DNA of 64,000 nucleotides from Kitasatospora sp. A2-31 (lineage in GTDB: Bacteria; Actinomycetota; Actinomycetes; Streptomycetales; Streptomycetaceae): NCBI RefSeq assembly GCF_022288725.1, contig NZ_JAKNTA010000020.1, positions 24,533 to 88,532 on the forward strand, written 5' to 3'. Numbering within the stretch: the first letter of the stretch is position 1; every line of letters starts with the position of its first letter. The notes beneath the pieces were generated by a model, which saw only the letters and a program-made list of their open reading frames with translations, was not told where the DNA came from and searched no databases. Of this stretch, positions 7,830-17,384 are shown piece by piece. A program made the translations under genes and the position numbers.

Positions 7830-10781
7830 ATGGAGTTTCGGGAAACGCCGCCCGCACCGGCGCTGCGCTTCCAGGTACTCGGTCCTGTCCAGGCATGGCT
7901 CGACGGCAAGCCCCTCGCGCTCGGCTCGCCCCAGCAGCAGGCCGTCCTGACCACCCTCCTGCTGCACGCGGGACGCCCCGTCACCACCCAGGACCTCGTC
8001 GACGGCCTCTGGGGTGACCGGCCTCCGGCGCAGGCCATCGCCGCGCTGCGCACCTACGTCTCCCGCCTGCGCTCCGTCATCGAGCCCAGGCGCGAGGTCC
8101 GCGCCCCGGCCGAGCTCCTGGTCTCGGTGGCCGACGGCTACGCGCTCCACATCCCCCGCGACGCACTCGACGTGACGGTCTTCGAGAGGCTCGCCGCCGA
8201 GGCCGCCACGGCCCGGGCGGCCGGCGAGGTGCAGGAGGCGCACGAGCTGCTGCTGCAGGCACTCGGCCTCTTCAGCGGACGCCCGCTGACCGGCGTCCCC
8301 GGGCCGTACGCCGAGGCGCAACGGCTCCGCCTGGGCGAGCGCCGGATCGCCGTCGCCGAGGAGCGGTGCACCGCCGCCCTCGACATCGGCCTGCACGCCG
8401 AGGTGGTCGGCGAGCTGAACTCGCTCACCGCCGAGCACCCGCTGCGCGAGCGCCTGCGCGAACTGCTGATGCTGGCGCTCTACCGCTGCGGGCGCCAGGC
8501 GGAGGCCCTCGGCGTCTACACCGACACCCGGAAGCTGCTGATCGACGAGCTCGGCGTCGAACCCGGCGCCGGCCTGTCGGCCATGCACGCGCGGATCCTC
8601 GCCGCAGACCCGACGCTGACTCCCACCGGCGCGCCCGCCACCCCCGTCCGCGAGGACGGTCCGGTCACGCCACCTCCGCCGGCCCAGCTCCCGGCCGACG
8701 TCTCCGACTTCAGCGGACGGGAGGGGCTGGTCGCCGAGCTGTCCTCCGTCCTGATGAACGCCACCGGGCAGGCGGTCGTGGTGACGTCGCTCGCCGGCAT
8801 CGGCGGCGTCGGGAAGACCACGCTCGCCGTCCACGTGGCCCACCGGGTGCGGGCCGAGTTCCCGGACGGGCAGCTGTACGTCGACCTCCGCGGCGCCGGG
8901 GCGTCGCCTGCCGACCCGGCGGTCGTCCTCGGCGACTTCCTGCACGTTCTCGGCGTCACCGAGAATCCCGACTCCCTCGAACAGCGTGCGGCCCTCTACC
9001 GCTCGCTGCTCGCCAGCCGGCGGATGCTGATCCTGCTCGACAACGCCCAGGACGCCGAGCAGATCCGACCGCTCATCCCGGGGGTGTCCGGCTGCGCCGT
9101 GCTCGCCACCAGCCGTGGCCGGCTCGCCGGCATCCCGGGCGCGCACCTGGTGGACGTCGAGGAACTCACTCCGCAGGAGGCGCTGGCCCTCTTCTCGGCC
9201 ATCGTCGGCGAACAGCGCGTCGCCGCCGAGCCCGAGGCCTCGATGGCGGTCGTGACGGCCTGCGGCTTCCTCCCCCTCGCCGTCCGCATCGCGGCAGCCC
9301 GGCTGGCCAGCCGGCCCAGGTGGAGCGTCTCGGACCTGGCCCGCCGGTTAGCCGACCAACGGCGCCGGCTGGACGAGCTCCAGCTCGGAAACCTCGCGGT
9401 GGAGACCACGATCGGCCTCGGATACGGACAGCTGTCCCCGGCCGAGGCGCGTGCCTTTCGACTGCTCTCGCTGATCGACTCCCCCGACATCCCGCTCGCG
9501 GCCGCCGCCGCGCTGCTCGGCGTGGACGAGACCACCGCCGAGGACCTCGCCGAGGCCCTGGTCGAGGCCAACATGCTGGAGTGCTTCACGCCGGGGCGCT
9601 ACCGGTACCACGACCTGCTCCGGCTCTATGCGCAGCGCCAGAACGAGCGCACCGGCGACGCCGAGGAACAGCGGCTGGCCATGCTGCGCCTGCTCGACCT
9701 CCTGTTGGCCACCGTCTCCAACGCAGCCCGCGCGATCGAGCCGGACGACCAGTTCCCCGACCCGCTGAACCCACCGGCGTCGACCGGCCTGGCACTGGCG
9801 ACGAGCGAGGCCGCACGGGGCTGGCTCCGCGCCGAGAACGCGCTGATCCTCGGGGCCGTGGAAGCCGCGACGGACGGGCCGCGAGAACTGCGGTACCCGG
9901 CGGTCGACCTGCTGATCCTGCTGAACAGCCTGGGCGCGGACCCGACGCACGGGCCCCGGGTCCGTCGGGCCCTGGAGATCGCGGGCCAGAACGCCGGCGA
10001 CGACCGCGAAGCGCTCGCCCGCGTCCACTTCGCCATCGGTGCCCTTCAAGGTCTCACCAGCGACTTCCAGGGTGCGGAGCACTCCCTGCGCCGGAGCCTC
10101 GAGTTCCAGGCGACGGACGACACCGTGCTCCGGTCGGCCGCCACCAACATGCTCGGGATCATCCTCAGTATCGGCAACAGACCCGCCGAGGCCCTGGCCT
10201 TCTTCGAACAGGCCCTCGCCATCAGCCGGGTGGTCGGAGCACCGATCGGCGAGGCCCGGCTGATCAGCAACATCGCCCGCGTCCAGCAGCGGCTCGGCAT
10301 GACGGAGACGGCCGTCCAGTCCGCCACCGACGCGGTGGCCGCGGCGCGCACGTCGAAGAACGGGCCGTGCCTCGCGGACACGCTCTACCAGCTCGGCGTG
10401 GTGCTCTCCTCGGGCGCCGCCGTGGCGCACCTGCGCGAGGCCCACGAGCTGTACCAGTCCCAGCAGAACCCGCTCTGGCAGGGCTACACCCTGGCCCGGC
10501 TCTCCTCGTCGCTGCTCGCCGCCGGGCAGCACGCCGAGGCGGCGGAGTCCGCCGAGGAGTCACTGGCCATCGGGCAGGAGCTGGACTCCGCCTACTGCCA
10601 GGGCCTGGCCAACGCCGCGCTCGGCGAGGCCCTGCTCGGCCTCGCCCAGCCGGCGCGTGGTCTGGCGTGTCTCCGGGAAGCCCACGCCATCTTCACGCGG
10701 CTCGGTGTGCCGGAGGCCTCCCCCGTTGCGGACCTCATCTCCCAGCAGCACACCGAGCCCCTCTCTCCCCCTGCGCCGTAG
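7830..10781 (+). CDS. SARP/AfsR-type regulator (wHTH-BTAD-NB-ARC-TPR)
   Basis: The 983-residue protein has the architecture of large SARPs. The N-terminal OmpR-like winged helix (about 10-105, LRFQVLGPVQAWLDGKPL) is followed by the BTAD domain (about 110-255). An NB-ARC ATPase follows with P-loop GIGGVGKTTLA near residue 325 and RMLILLDNAQDAEQ as the Walker B strand, and the last ~270 residues are TPR-like helices (ALAFFEQALAISR). Such proteins activate secondary-metabolite or developmental genes in response to ATP/ADP and partner signals. AfsR itself is of similar length, but I see no afsK or afsS nearby, so orthology is not claimed. No biosynthetic cluster is visible within the window. Confidence 0.9.
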   Translation: MEFRETPPAPALRFQVLGPVQAWLDGKPLALGSPQQQAVLTTLLLHAGRPVTTQDLVDGLWGDRPPAQAIAALRTYVSRLRSVIEPRREVRAPAELLVSVADGYALHIPRDALDVTVFERLAAEAATARAAGEVQEAHELLLQALGLFSGRPLTGVPGPYAEAQRLRLGERRIAVAEERCTAALDIGLHAEVVGELNSLTAEHPLRERLRELLMLALYRCGRQAEALGVYTDTRKLLIDELGVEPGAGLSAMHARILAADPTLTPTGAPATPVREDGPVTPPPPAQLPADVSDFSGREGLVAELSSVLMNATGQAVVVTSLAGIGGVGKTTLAVHVAHRVRAEFPDGQLYVDLRGAGASPADPAVVLGDFLHVLGVTENPDSLEQRAALYRSLLASRRMLILLDNAQDAEQIRPLIPGVSGCAVLATSRGRLAGIPGAHLVDVEELTPQEALALFSAIVGEQRVAAEPEASMAVVTACGFLPLAVRIAAARLASRPRWSVSDLARRLADQRRRLDELQLGNLAVETTIGLGYGQLSPAEARAFRLLSLIDSPDIPLAAAAALLGVDETTAEDLAEALVEANMLECFTPGRYRYHDLLRLYAQRQNERTGDAEEQRLAMLRLLDLLLATVSNAARAIEPDDQFPDPLNPPASTGLALATSEAARGWLRAENALILGAVEAATDGPRELRYPAVDLLILLNSLGADPTHGPRVRRALEIAGQNAGDDREALARVHFAIGALQGLTSDFQGAEHSLRRSLEFQATDDTVLRSAATNMLGIILSIGNRPAEALAFFEQALAISRVVGAPIGEARLISNIARVQQRLGMTETAVQSATDAVAAARTSKNGPCLADTLYQLGVVLSSGAAVAHLREAHELYQSQQNPLWQGYTLARLSSSLLAAGQHAEAAESAEESLAIGQELDSAYCQGLANAALGEALLGLAQPARGLACLREAHAIFTRLGVPEASPVADLISQQHTEPLSPPAP

Positions 10782-10820
10782 GCCGCCGCCCCCCGGTCGG
10801 CAGCCTCCCCCGGGCGTTCC

Positions 10821-10854
10821 GGTGCTCCCGCAGCCCCCCGGCTGCGGGAGCACC
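10821..10854. terminator. Perfect 15-bp hairpin after the SARP gene
   Basis: GGTGCTCCCGCAGCC at 10821-10835 pairs exactly with 10840-10854 around CCCC, 40 bp past the stop codon. Confidence 0.88.
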
Positions 10855-11348
10855 CTCAACGCTTCCCCGGCGCTGGACTCCACTGTGCACCCGGCCGATT
10901 GACGATTGATAAACGACGGCTTGTCAGCTCGCTCCGCGACGAAGGCGCAGGTCAGCGCCGCTCCTCGGGCGAGCGGGCGGCGTGCGGACCGGTGCCGCAC
11001 CACCCCGCCCCGCACCGATGTGCTTCCGCAACCCGGGCCGACGCACCCAACCGTCACGAGTTGGCTGGAAACGGACCCCATGGCGGAGTGATCACGCATA
11101 TTCTCAGATGCCAGTACACGAGACTGCACCTTCCGGGCGGAGCATCCGGAAAGGGCGGCGCGGCGGCGCTCCCACGGTGCAGAGTGTCCCTGCACGGAGG
11201 TTCCGTGCACTGTGTCAGCGTGCAGTCAGTGTGACGCGGGGAGCGTGACGTACCGCCACCGGCAGCGGGGCAGCACGGGCGCCGGGCGGACGGCGGCCCG
11301 GCCTCGTCCGGCCGACCGGAGGCCCGGGTGGAAAGGTGCCTCTCAATC
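10855..11348. other. Gene-free stretch upstream of the methyltransferase gene
   Basis: No convincing coding region is present on either strand; the short open frames lack GC3 bias. Two inverted repeats stand out: TTCCGG-N9-CCGGAA at 11131-11151 and TGCACGGA-GGT-TCCGTGCA at 11191-11209. The second lies in a run of GTGCA-type words just upstream of the gene start. They may be operators for the methyltransferase/SpoIIE pair. This is inference only. Confidence 0.35.
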
Positions 11349-12116
11349 GTGACGACCGGACAGATATCCGACCCGTTCCCCCTCGACGAAGACGCGGACG
11401 GCGCCGACGGTCCCCACGTGCTGCGACGGCGGGCCGAACGCGCCCTCCAGGCCGTCGCCTTCGACACCATCGGCGCCTGCTACGCCGAGGCCTTCCCGGT
11501 CAAGGACGGCCAGCTCGCCTGCGGCCGCCGGCTGCTGGAGCGGCTCGAACCGGGCGACGCGGTGCTCGACGTCGGCTGCGGCACCGGCGACCCGACCGTC
11601 GGGCAGCTGACCGCCGGCGGGATGAGGGTCACCGGGATCGACCTCTCGGACGGCATGCTCACCCGGGCCCGGGCGGCGCACCACCCCGGCCCGCACGCCC
11701 CCACCCTCCACCGCATCGACATGTACGACCTGGCCACCGAGCGCGCCGACCGGGCGTGGAACGTCCCCGCCCTCGGGCCGCGCGGGAAGGGCACCTTCGC
11801 CGCCGTCACCGCGTTCTTCTCCCTGATGCTGCTCCCGCAGGACGAGATCCCCACCGTGCTGGCCCGGGTGCGCGAACTCCTCCGGCCCGGCGGACTGCTG
11901 GCGCTCGGCACGGTCGAGGCCGACCTGGATCACGTTCCGCTCCCGTTCCTCGGACGGGAGCTTCGCATCAGCGGGTATCTGAGGGAGGATCTGGAACGGG
12001 TTCTGGTGGAGTCCGGGTTCGCCGTCGAGGAGCGGTCGGGGTACTCGTACGCTCCGGCCAGCACCTCGCTGCCGCCGGAGGAGCAACTGTTCCTGTGCTG
12101 TCGACGCGTCGGCTGA
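11349..12116 (+). CDS. Class I SAM-dependent methyltransferase
   Basis: The 255-residue protein contains the Rossmann-fold motif I VLDVGCGTGDPTVGQL at about residues 72-87, then GIDLSDGML (motif post-I) and LLRPGGLLALGTVE (motif III region), as in UbiE/Methyltransf_11 proteins. GTG 11349 has GGAAAGG upstream; the in-frame GTG at 11328 overlaps that site. The C-terminal part (SGFAVEERSGYSYAPAS) resembles methyltransferases acting on small molecules, but the substrate is unknown. It is followed after 56 bp by the SpoIIE-type phosphatase and may form an operon with it. Confidence 0.8.
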   Translation: MTTGQISDPFPLDEDADGADGPHVLRRRAERALQAVAFDTIGACYAEAFPVKDGQLACGRRLLERLEPGDAVLDVGCGTGDPTVGQLTAGGMRVTGIDLSDGMLTRARAAHHPGPHAPTLHRIDMYDLATERADRAWNVPALGPRGKGTFAAVTAFFSLMLLPQDEIPTVLARVRELLRPGGLLALGTVEADLDHVPLPFLGRELRISGYLREDLERVLVESGFAVEERSGYSYAPASTSLPPEEQLFLCCRRVG

Positions 12117-12172
12117 GCCCGGACCAACCCGGAAGACCACCTACTCCACACCACTCCCCAGGACAGGCAGCC

Positions 12173-14143
12173 GTGCGCGACCAGCTCAACCCCGAGGCCG
12201 GACAGCCGCCTGCCCTCCCGGACCAACGCCGTCCCCCGCACCCGCCGCCCCACCCGTCCGGTCCCGCCGTGCCGCTGCCCGCACCGCCGTTGCCCGCACC
12301 GCCGTTGCCCGCACCGCCGCCGCTCCCCGTAGGGTCGGGCCCGGCCGCGTCGGGCCCGGACGGGGGCGCCCACGACCGGGTCGCCGAACGGCTCGCCTAC
12401 CTCGACTCCGCCACCCGCCGGATCAACAGCGCCCTCGACCTCGCGGCGACGCTGCGCAACATCTGCCGGGTCCTGGTGCCCACCCTCGCCGACGCCGCCG
12501 TCGTCCACCTGCGCGACCCGCTGCCCAACGTCGAGCGCGAGCCCGGCTTCCCGGACGAGCTGCGGATCCACCACAGCCTGGGCACCCGGCTCGGCCGCCG
12601 CGGCCGCTCCACCGCCGGGGGCGAGCAACGCGGCTCCCGCCACGACGGCCGGTACGGCCCCCGGTACGGCGCCCGCTCCAGCGCCGACACCGGGCCGGCC
12701 ACCCCGGTCACCCGGGGCGGCGCGCTGGCCCACACCCTGCTCAGCCGCCGGCCCGCCGAGCCGGCCGTCCTCGGGGCGGGCGGCTGTGCCGAGGGGGACT
12801 CGCGCGCCACCGAGCGGTCCACCGAGCTGCTGCGCGAGCTGTACGGCGCTCGCGGGGTGGCCCGGCTCGGCGCCGGCAGTTCGGTGCTCGCCCTGCCGCT
12901 GCGCGGGCGCAAGGCCGTCCTCGGCCTGCTGGTGCTGATCCGCCGGCCGCCCGGGAAGACCGGCCGGCCCGCCTTCGACGCCACCGACACCGCGACCGCC
13001 GCCCACCTCGCCACCCAGGCCGGGCTCGCCGTCGACACCGCCCTGCGCTACGCCCGCGAGTGGGAGATAGCGAACGAACTCCAGCGCAGCATGCTGCCGT
13101 TGCGCCTCCCGCAGCCGCACGGCGTCCGGCTCTCCCAGCGCTACCTGCCCGGCGAGCGCGGCGCCCAGGTCGGCGGCGACTGGTACGACGCGGTGCCGCT
13201 GCCCGGCAACCGGGTCGCGCTGATCGTCGGGGACGTCATGGGCCACTCGCTGACCTCGGCCGCCATCATGGGCCAGCTCCGCACCAGTGCCCAGACCCTG
13301 GCCGCCCTCGACCTGCCGCCGCACGAAGTCCTCTACCACCTGGACGAACAGGCCCAGCGCCTCGGCCGGGAACAGCACCTGGCCACCTGCGTCTACGCGG
13401 TCTACGACCCGATCGCCAACCGGGTGGTGCTCGCCAACGCCGGTCACGTGCCGCCCGTCCTGGTCCAGCCCGACGGCAGCGCCGAGCTGCTGGAGCTGGA
13501 CGCCGGCGCGCCGATCGGCGTCGGCGGGGTCGACTTCAACTCCGTCGAGCTCCCCGCCCCGCCGGGCTCCGCGCTGCTGCTCTTCACCGACGGCCTGGTG
13601 GAGACCCGCAACCGCCCGATCAGTGACGGACTGGAGCTGCTGCGCGCCCGGCTCGCCGGCGCGCAGCTCCAGGCCCCGGAGCACCTCTGCCACGAGGCGC
13701 TGCGGATCCTGCCGCCCGGCGACCGCGGTGACGACATCGCGCTGCTGGCCGCCTGCTTCGACGGCATCCCGGCCGGGGACGTCGCGCACTGGTACCTCCA
13801 GCCGCGCAACGAGACGCCGGGCAGGGCGCGCCGACTGGCCGCGCACACGCTGCGGCGCTGGGGGCTGGAGGAGCTCACCGCGGCCACCGAGCTGATGGTC
13901 AGCGAGCTCGTCACCAACGCCGTCCAGCACGCCACCCGGCCGGTCACCCTGAGCCTGGTGCGCACCACCCGGCTGCGCTGCGAGGTCGGGGACGACAGCC
14001 CGCTGCTGCCCCGCCCGCGCCGCACCGGGCCGGACGACGAACGCGGGCGCGGGCTGCAGATAGTGGCCCGGTGCGCCGAGCGCTGGGGCGCCACCCGGCT
14101 GGGCACCGGCAAGGTGGTCTGGTTCGAGCAGCGCCTCCCCTGA
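12173..14143 (+). CDS. GAF - SpoIIE phosphatase - HATPase_c protein
   Basis: The 656-residue cytoplasmic protein starts at GTG 12173. A Pro-rich linker, built from three 15-bp repeats, precedes a GAF-like sensor domain (about 65-285). The PP2C/SpoIIE Ser/Thr phosphatase begins at EWEIANELQRSMLP (about 296), with GGDWYDAVPL, VGDVMGHSL and GDDIALL supplying metal-binding aspartates. A C-terminal GHKL ATPase of the anti-sigma kinase type (about 545-655) has SELVTNAVQHA as the N-box and ends GRGLQIVARCAERWG. This combination is common in streptomycetes and is thought to switch anti-sigma/anti-anti-sigma partners, but no sigma factor gene is adjacent. Confidence 0.9.
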   Translation: MRDQLNPEAGQPPALPDQRRPPHPPPHPSGPAVPLPAPPLPAPPLPAPPPLPVGSGPAASGPDGGAHDRVAERLAYLDSATRRINSALDLAATLRNICRVLVPTLADAAVVHLRDPLPNVEREPGFPDELRIHHSLGTRLGRRGRSTAGGEQRGSRHDGRYGPRYGARSSADTGPATPVTRGGALAHTLLSRRPAEPAVLGAGGCAEGDSRATERSTELLRELYGARGVARLGAGSSVLALPLRGRKAVLGLLVLIRRPPGKTGRPAFDATDTATAAHLATQAGLAVDTALRYAREWEIANELQRSMLPLRLPQPHGVRLSQRYLPGERGAQVGGDWYDAVPLPGNRVALIVGDVMGHSLTSAAIMGQLRTSAQTLAALDLPPHEVLYHLDEQAQRLGREQHLATCVYAVYDPIANRVVLANAGHVPPVLVQPDGSAELLELDAGAPIGVGGVDFNSVELPAPPGSALLLFTDGLVETRNRPISDGLELLRARLAGAQLQAPEHLCHEALRILPPGDRGDDIALLAACFDGIPAGDVAHWYLQPRNETPGRARRLAAHTLRRWGLEELTAATELMVSELVTNAVQHATRPVTLSLVRTTRLRCEVGDDSPLLPRPRRTGPDDERGRGLQIVARCAERWGATRLGTGKVVWFEQRLP

Positions 14144-14159
14144 CGGACGGGGCCGGCGG

Positions 14160-14194
14160 ACGGGGCCCGGCGGTCGTGCACCGCCGGGGCCCGT
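14160..14194. terminator. 15-bp hairpin with one mismatch
   Basis: The arm at 14160-14174 pairs with 14180-14194 around CGTGC, with a single mismatch. It lies between the convergent SpoIIE-type and MMPL genes. Confidence 0.7.
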
Positions 14195-14245
14195 GCCCGC
14201 CCGGGCCTGCTCACGCGCCTCGGCGCCCGTCGGTGCCCGTCGGCG

Positions 14246-16438
14246 TCAGACCCGCTCCGGCACCTTCGCCGGCTCGGCGGCCTTCGCGCCCTCCAGCCGT
14301 GCCATCAGCTGCTCGCCCTCCATGTCCACCCTCGGGACGACCTTCTCCAGTGCCTTCGGGAACCACCAGGCGGCCTGGCCGAACAGCGCCATCGCCGCCG
14401 GCACCAGCGCCATCCGCACCACGAAGGCGTCCACCAGCACGCCCACCGCCAGCGCGAAGCCGATCGGCTGGACGATCGGGTCGTGGCCGAAGACGAAGCT
14501 GCCGAAGACCGAGACCATGATCAGCGCAGCCGCGGTGACCACCCGCGCACCGTTCTTCACCCCGGCGACCACCGCATCCCGCGGCGCCGCGCCGTGGACG
14601 TGGTGCTCCTTCATGCCGGAGACCAGGAACAGCTCGTAGTCCATCGCCAGGCCGAACAGCACCCCGATCAGCAGGATCGGCACGAAGCTCACCACCGGTC
14701 CCACCTTGGGCACGTCGATCAGGCCGTCCAGCCAGCCCCACTGGTACACCGCGACCACGGCGCCGAGCGAGGCCGTGATGCTGAGCAGGAAACCGGCCAC
14801 CGCCTTCAGCGGCACGAGGACGGAGCGGAAGGCCAGCGCCAGCAGCACCAGCGCGATGCCCACGATCACCGCGACGAACGGCGGCAGCGCGTCGCCCAGC
14901 TTGGCCGAGACGTCGATGTTGGCGGCCGTGGTGCCGGTGACGTCGATCCGGGCTCCGGTGGCGGCCTTGATGCCGTCGCGCTGGTCGCGGATCTCGTTGA
15001 CCAGCGTCCTGGTGTCGGCGTGGTCCGGGCCGGTGTGCGGGATGACGGTGAGCAGGGCGGTGCGGCTGGGTGCGTCCACGGCCGGCGGCAGCAGCGTCTG
15101 CACGCCCTTGAGCGTGGACAGCGTCTGCGCCACGCCCTGCACCGCCTGCTCGGGCTGCTGGGCGCCGGCGGCGTCGACGACCACCACGAGCGGCGCGTTG
15201 AAGCCGGGGCCGAAGCCCTCGCTGACCAGGTCGTACGCCTTGCGGGCGTCGGTCCCGGCGGCCTGCGAGCCGCCGCCGGGCAGGCCGAGGGTGAGGCTGG
15301 CGGCCGGCACCGCGAGCGCGCCGAGCGCGGCGAGTCCGGCCAGCAGCACGGCGACCGGGCGACGGACCACGAAGGTCGCCCAGCGCTCGCCCAGGGTGGT
15401 CCGGTCCGAGGTCCGCAGCGCGCGCCGCCAGACCGGCAGGCGGTCGATGGCGCGGCCGGCGAAGCCGAGCAGCGCGGGCAGCAGGGTGATCGCGACGAGC
15501 ACCGCCACCACGACGGCGCCGGAGGCCGCAAGGCCCATCACGGTCAGGAACGGCACCCCGGCGACGGAGAGCCCGGCCAGCGCGACCACCACGGTCAGGC
15601 CGGCGAAGACCACCGCGCTGCCGGCCGTCGCGTTGGCGCGGGCCGCGGCCTCCTCCGGCTCCAGGCCCTCGGCGAGGTGGCGGCGGTGGCGGGAGAGGAT
15701 GAACAACGCGTAGTCGATGCCGACCGCCAGGCCGATCATCAGGGCCAGCACCGGCGCGGTGCTGATGATCTCGAACGAGCCGGAGAGGGCGAGCAGCCCG
15801 GCGAGCGCCACCCCGATGCCGACCAGCGCGGTCAGCAGCGGCAGTCCGGCGGCGACCAGCGAGCCCAGGGTGATCACCAGGACCACGCCGGCCACCGCCA
15901 GGCCGACCGCCTCGCCCCCGTCGACCTGGGCCATCCGGTTGTAGGCGTCGCCGCCGTAGGCCACCGTCAGCCCTGCCGCGCCGGCCGGGTCGGCGGCGGC
16001 CCGCACCGCGTCGCGCTGCTCGTCGGTGATGTCGCCGAGCTTCCGGTCGAAGGAGACCAGCGCGATGGCGACCCGGCCGTCCGGGGAGACCGCCTTGGTG
16101 GCGTACGGGTCGGGGGCGCCCGCCACCCCGGGGACGGCGGCGATCCGGCCGACCGCCTCGGTGACGGCCTCGGCGGTCGCCGGCGCGGTGATGCCGCCGG
16201 GCTGCGGGGCCGCGAAGACGACCTGGGCGGAGCCGTGGCCCTGGGCGGGGAACGTGTCCTTGATCCGGTCCAGGGTGGCCTGCGCCTCGGTGCCCGGGAC
16301 CTTGAACTCGTCGCTGGTCCTGCCTGCGAACGCCCCCGCGGCACCGCCCACGGCGATCAGGACGGCGAGCCAGACGGCGAGCACGGCTCGCCTGCGGCGG
16401 AAGCAGAACCGGCCGAGTCGGTAGAGGTACGTGGCCAT
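14246..16438 (-). CDS. MMPL-family RND exporter
   Basis: This 730-residue inner-membrane transporter has the MMPL/RND layout. A first span lies at about 17-37 (VLAVWLAVLIAVGGAAGAFAG), a large extracytoplasmic loop to about 165, and then six spans including GIDYALFILSRHRRHLAEGL. A second loop lies at about 390-520, and the final spans include VLFGLAMDYELFLVSGM. The paired GIDYALF / AMDYELF motifs carry the aspartates used for proton coupling in this family. MMPL proteins export lipids or hydrophobic drugs. It is divergent from a TetR gene with shared direct repeats, so it is probably the repressed target. The cargo is unknown. Confidence 0.9.
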   Translation of the reverse strand: MATYLYRLGRFCFRRRRAVLAVWLAVLIAVGGAAGAFAGRTSDEFKVPGTEAQATLDRIKDTFPAQGHGSAQVVFAAPQPGGITAPATAEAVTEAVGRIAAVPGVAGAPDPYATKAVSPDGRVAIALVSFDRKLGDITDEQRDAVRAAADPAGAAGLTVAYGGDAYNRMAQVDGGEAVGLAVAGVVLVITLGSLVAAGLPLLTALVGIGVALAGLLALSGSFEIISTAPVLALMIGLAVGIDYALFILSRHRRHLAEGLEPEEAAARANATAGSAVVFAGLTVVVALAGLSVAGVPFLTVMGLAASGAVVVAVLVAITLLPALLGFAGRAIDRLPVWRRALRTSDRTTLGERWATFVVRRPVAVLLAGLAALGALAVPAASLTLGLPGGGSQAAGTDARKAYDLVSEGFGPGFNAPLVVVVDAAGAQQPEQAVQGVAQTLSTLKGVQTLLPPAVDAPSRTALLTVIPHTGPDHADTRTLVNEIRDQRDGIKAATGARIDVTGTTAANIDVSAKLGDALPPFVAVIVGIALVLLALAFRSVLVPLKAVAGFLLSITASLGAVVAVYQWGWLDGLIDVPKVGPVVSFVPILLIGVLFGLAMDYELFLVSGMKEHHVHGAAPRDAVVAGVKNGARVVTAAALIMVSVFGSFVFGHDPIVQPIGFALAVGVLVDAFVVRMALVPAAMALFGQAAWWFPKALEKVVPRVDMEGEQLMARLEGAKAAEPAKVPERV

Positions 16439-16516
16439 GGAGAACCTTCGATCAGGTCGGTCGGGCAGGCGGGTGCCTGAACGGATCGCGACCCACCGTA
16501 CGCCCGACTTGGTCGC

Positions 16517-16563
16517 ATGACAAAGTCGACCGACATGAGCTCATGACAAGTTCCGCCGACATG
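16517..16563. promoter_or_regulatory. 26-bp direct repeat between mmpL and tetR
   Basis: ATGACAA at 16517-16523 and 16543-16549, and CGACATG at 16531-16537 and 16557-16563, are both spaced exactly 26 bp apart, so two copies of a 21-bp composite element lie in tandem. Between them is the palindrome CATGAGCTCATG. The location between divergent TetR and MMPL genes makes this the probable operator. Confidence 0.6.
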
Positions 16564-16593
16564 GTTGTCCGACTATGGCGATACGCTGATCCA

Positions 16594-17220
16594 ATGGCCC
16601 ACGTCCCCGCCTCCGAACGACGCCCCCAGCTGATCCAGGCCGCGATCGACCTGATGAGCCGCGAGGGTGTCGCCGCCGGCAGCACCCGGGCGATCGCGGC
16701 CGAACTCGGGGTGGCCCAGGCGACGGTGCACTACACCTTCGGCACCAAGAAGGACCTCTACCGCGCCGTGGTCGAGCAGCTGACCGCCGAGTTCATCGGC
16801 CACGTCCGGGCGGCCGCGCCGGGCGCCGGCGCGTTCGGCGACCAGGTCCGCGCGATGGTCTACGCGCTCTGGGACAGCGCGGTCGGCGAGGGCGGCAAGT
16901 GCGCCCTGATGTCCGAGTTCTCCGCGCTGGCGATGCGCGACCCGGACCTGCAGGAGATCATGCGCGCGCTCCAGTACGAGATCGAGGACACCGCGGCCGA
17001 GCTGCTGACCGCGCTCGCCGCCGCCCACGAGCAACCGCTGGCGACGCCCGCGGCCGACGTCGCCGTCCACTTCCTGGCCGGCTTCCACGGCCTGACCGAC
17101 CGCTACCTGGTGCTCCGGGCGGCCGGCGAGGAGCCCGACCAGGAGTCGCGCCGGGCCCTCGACCTTCTCGTCGCCACCACCGTCGGGCTCTGTCTGGGCG
17201 CACCCGCCCGACTGCCCTAG
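16594..17220 (+). CDS. TetR-family transcriptional regulator
   Basis: The 208-residue protein has an N-terminal TetR helix-turn-helix (about residues 10-55: RRPQLIQAAIDLMSREGVAA, then TRAIAAELGVAQATVHYTFG with KKDLYRAVVEQL). An all-helical ligand-binding domain follows. ATG 16594 is used because the upstream in-frame codons lie inside the operator repeats. It probably represses the divergent MMPL exporter and itself, with release by a hydrophobic ligand. Both the target and the ligand are inferred from position and family. Confidence 0.88.
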   Translation: MAHVPASERRPQLIQAAIDLMSREGVAAGSTRAIAAELGVAQATVHYTFGTKKDLYRAVVEQLTAEFIGHVRAAAPGAGAFGDQVRAMVYALWDSAVGEGGKCALMSEFSALAMRDPDLQEIMRALQYEIEDTAAELLTALAAAHEQPLATPAADVAVHFLAGFHGLTDRYLVLRAAGEEPDQESRRALDLLVATTVGLCLGAPARLP

Positions 17221-17277
17221 GCCCTCCGGCCGAGGGCAGCGCGCCGCACGGCCCCCGGCGGCGCCGGTGCCCGGCGG

Positions 17278-17345
17278 CTCAGCGACTCAGCTGCTCGGCG
17301 ACTCGGCGACTCGGCGACCCAGCTGCTCGGCGACTCGGCAACTCC
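17278..17345. repeat. Tandem CGGCGACT-type repeats
   Basis: The 20-bp word CAGCTGCTCGGCGACTCGGC occurs at 17289-17308 and 17320-17339, with further CGGCGACT units between and around. It lies between the convergent tetR and oxyR genes. It does not code for protein and may fold into several alternative hairpins. Confidence 0.6.
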
Positions 17346-17384
17346 CCGCCCCCGACCGGGCAGCGACGACGCGCGGGCCGTCGA

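Noticed and set aside
14483..16480. 665-codon rightward open frame opposite the MMPL gene
   Set aside because: Antisense shadow of a clear MMPL gene; the translation is rich in Asp, His, Gly and Gln without any domain. Similar long shadows occur opposite glpX, fumarase, pckG and other genes.
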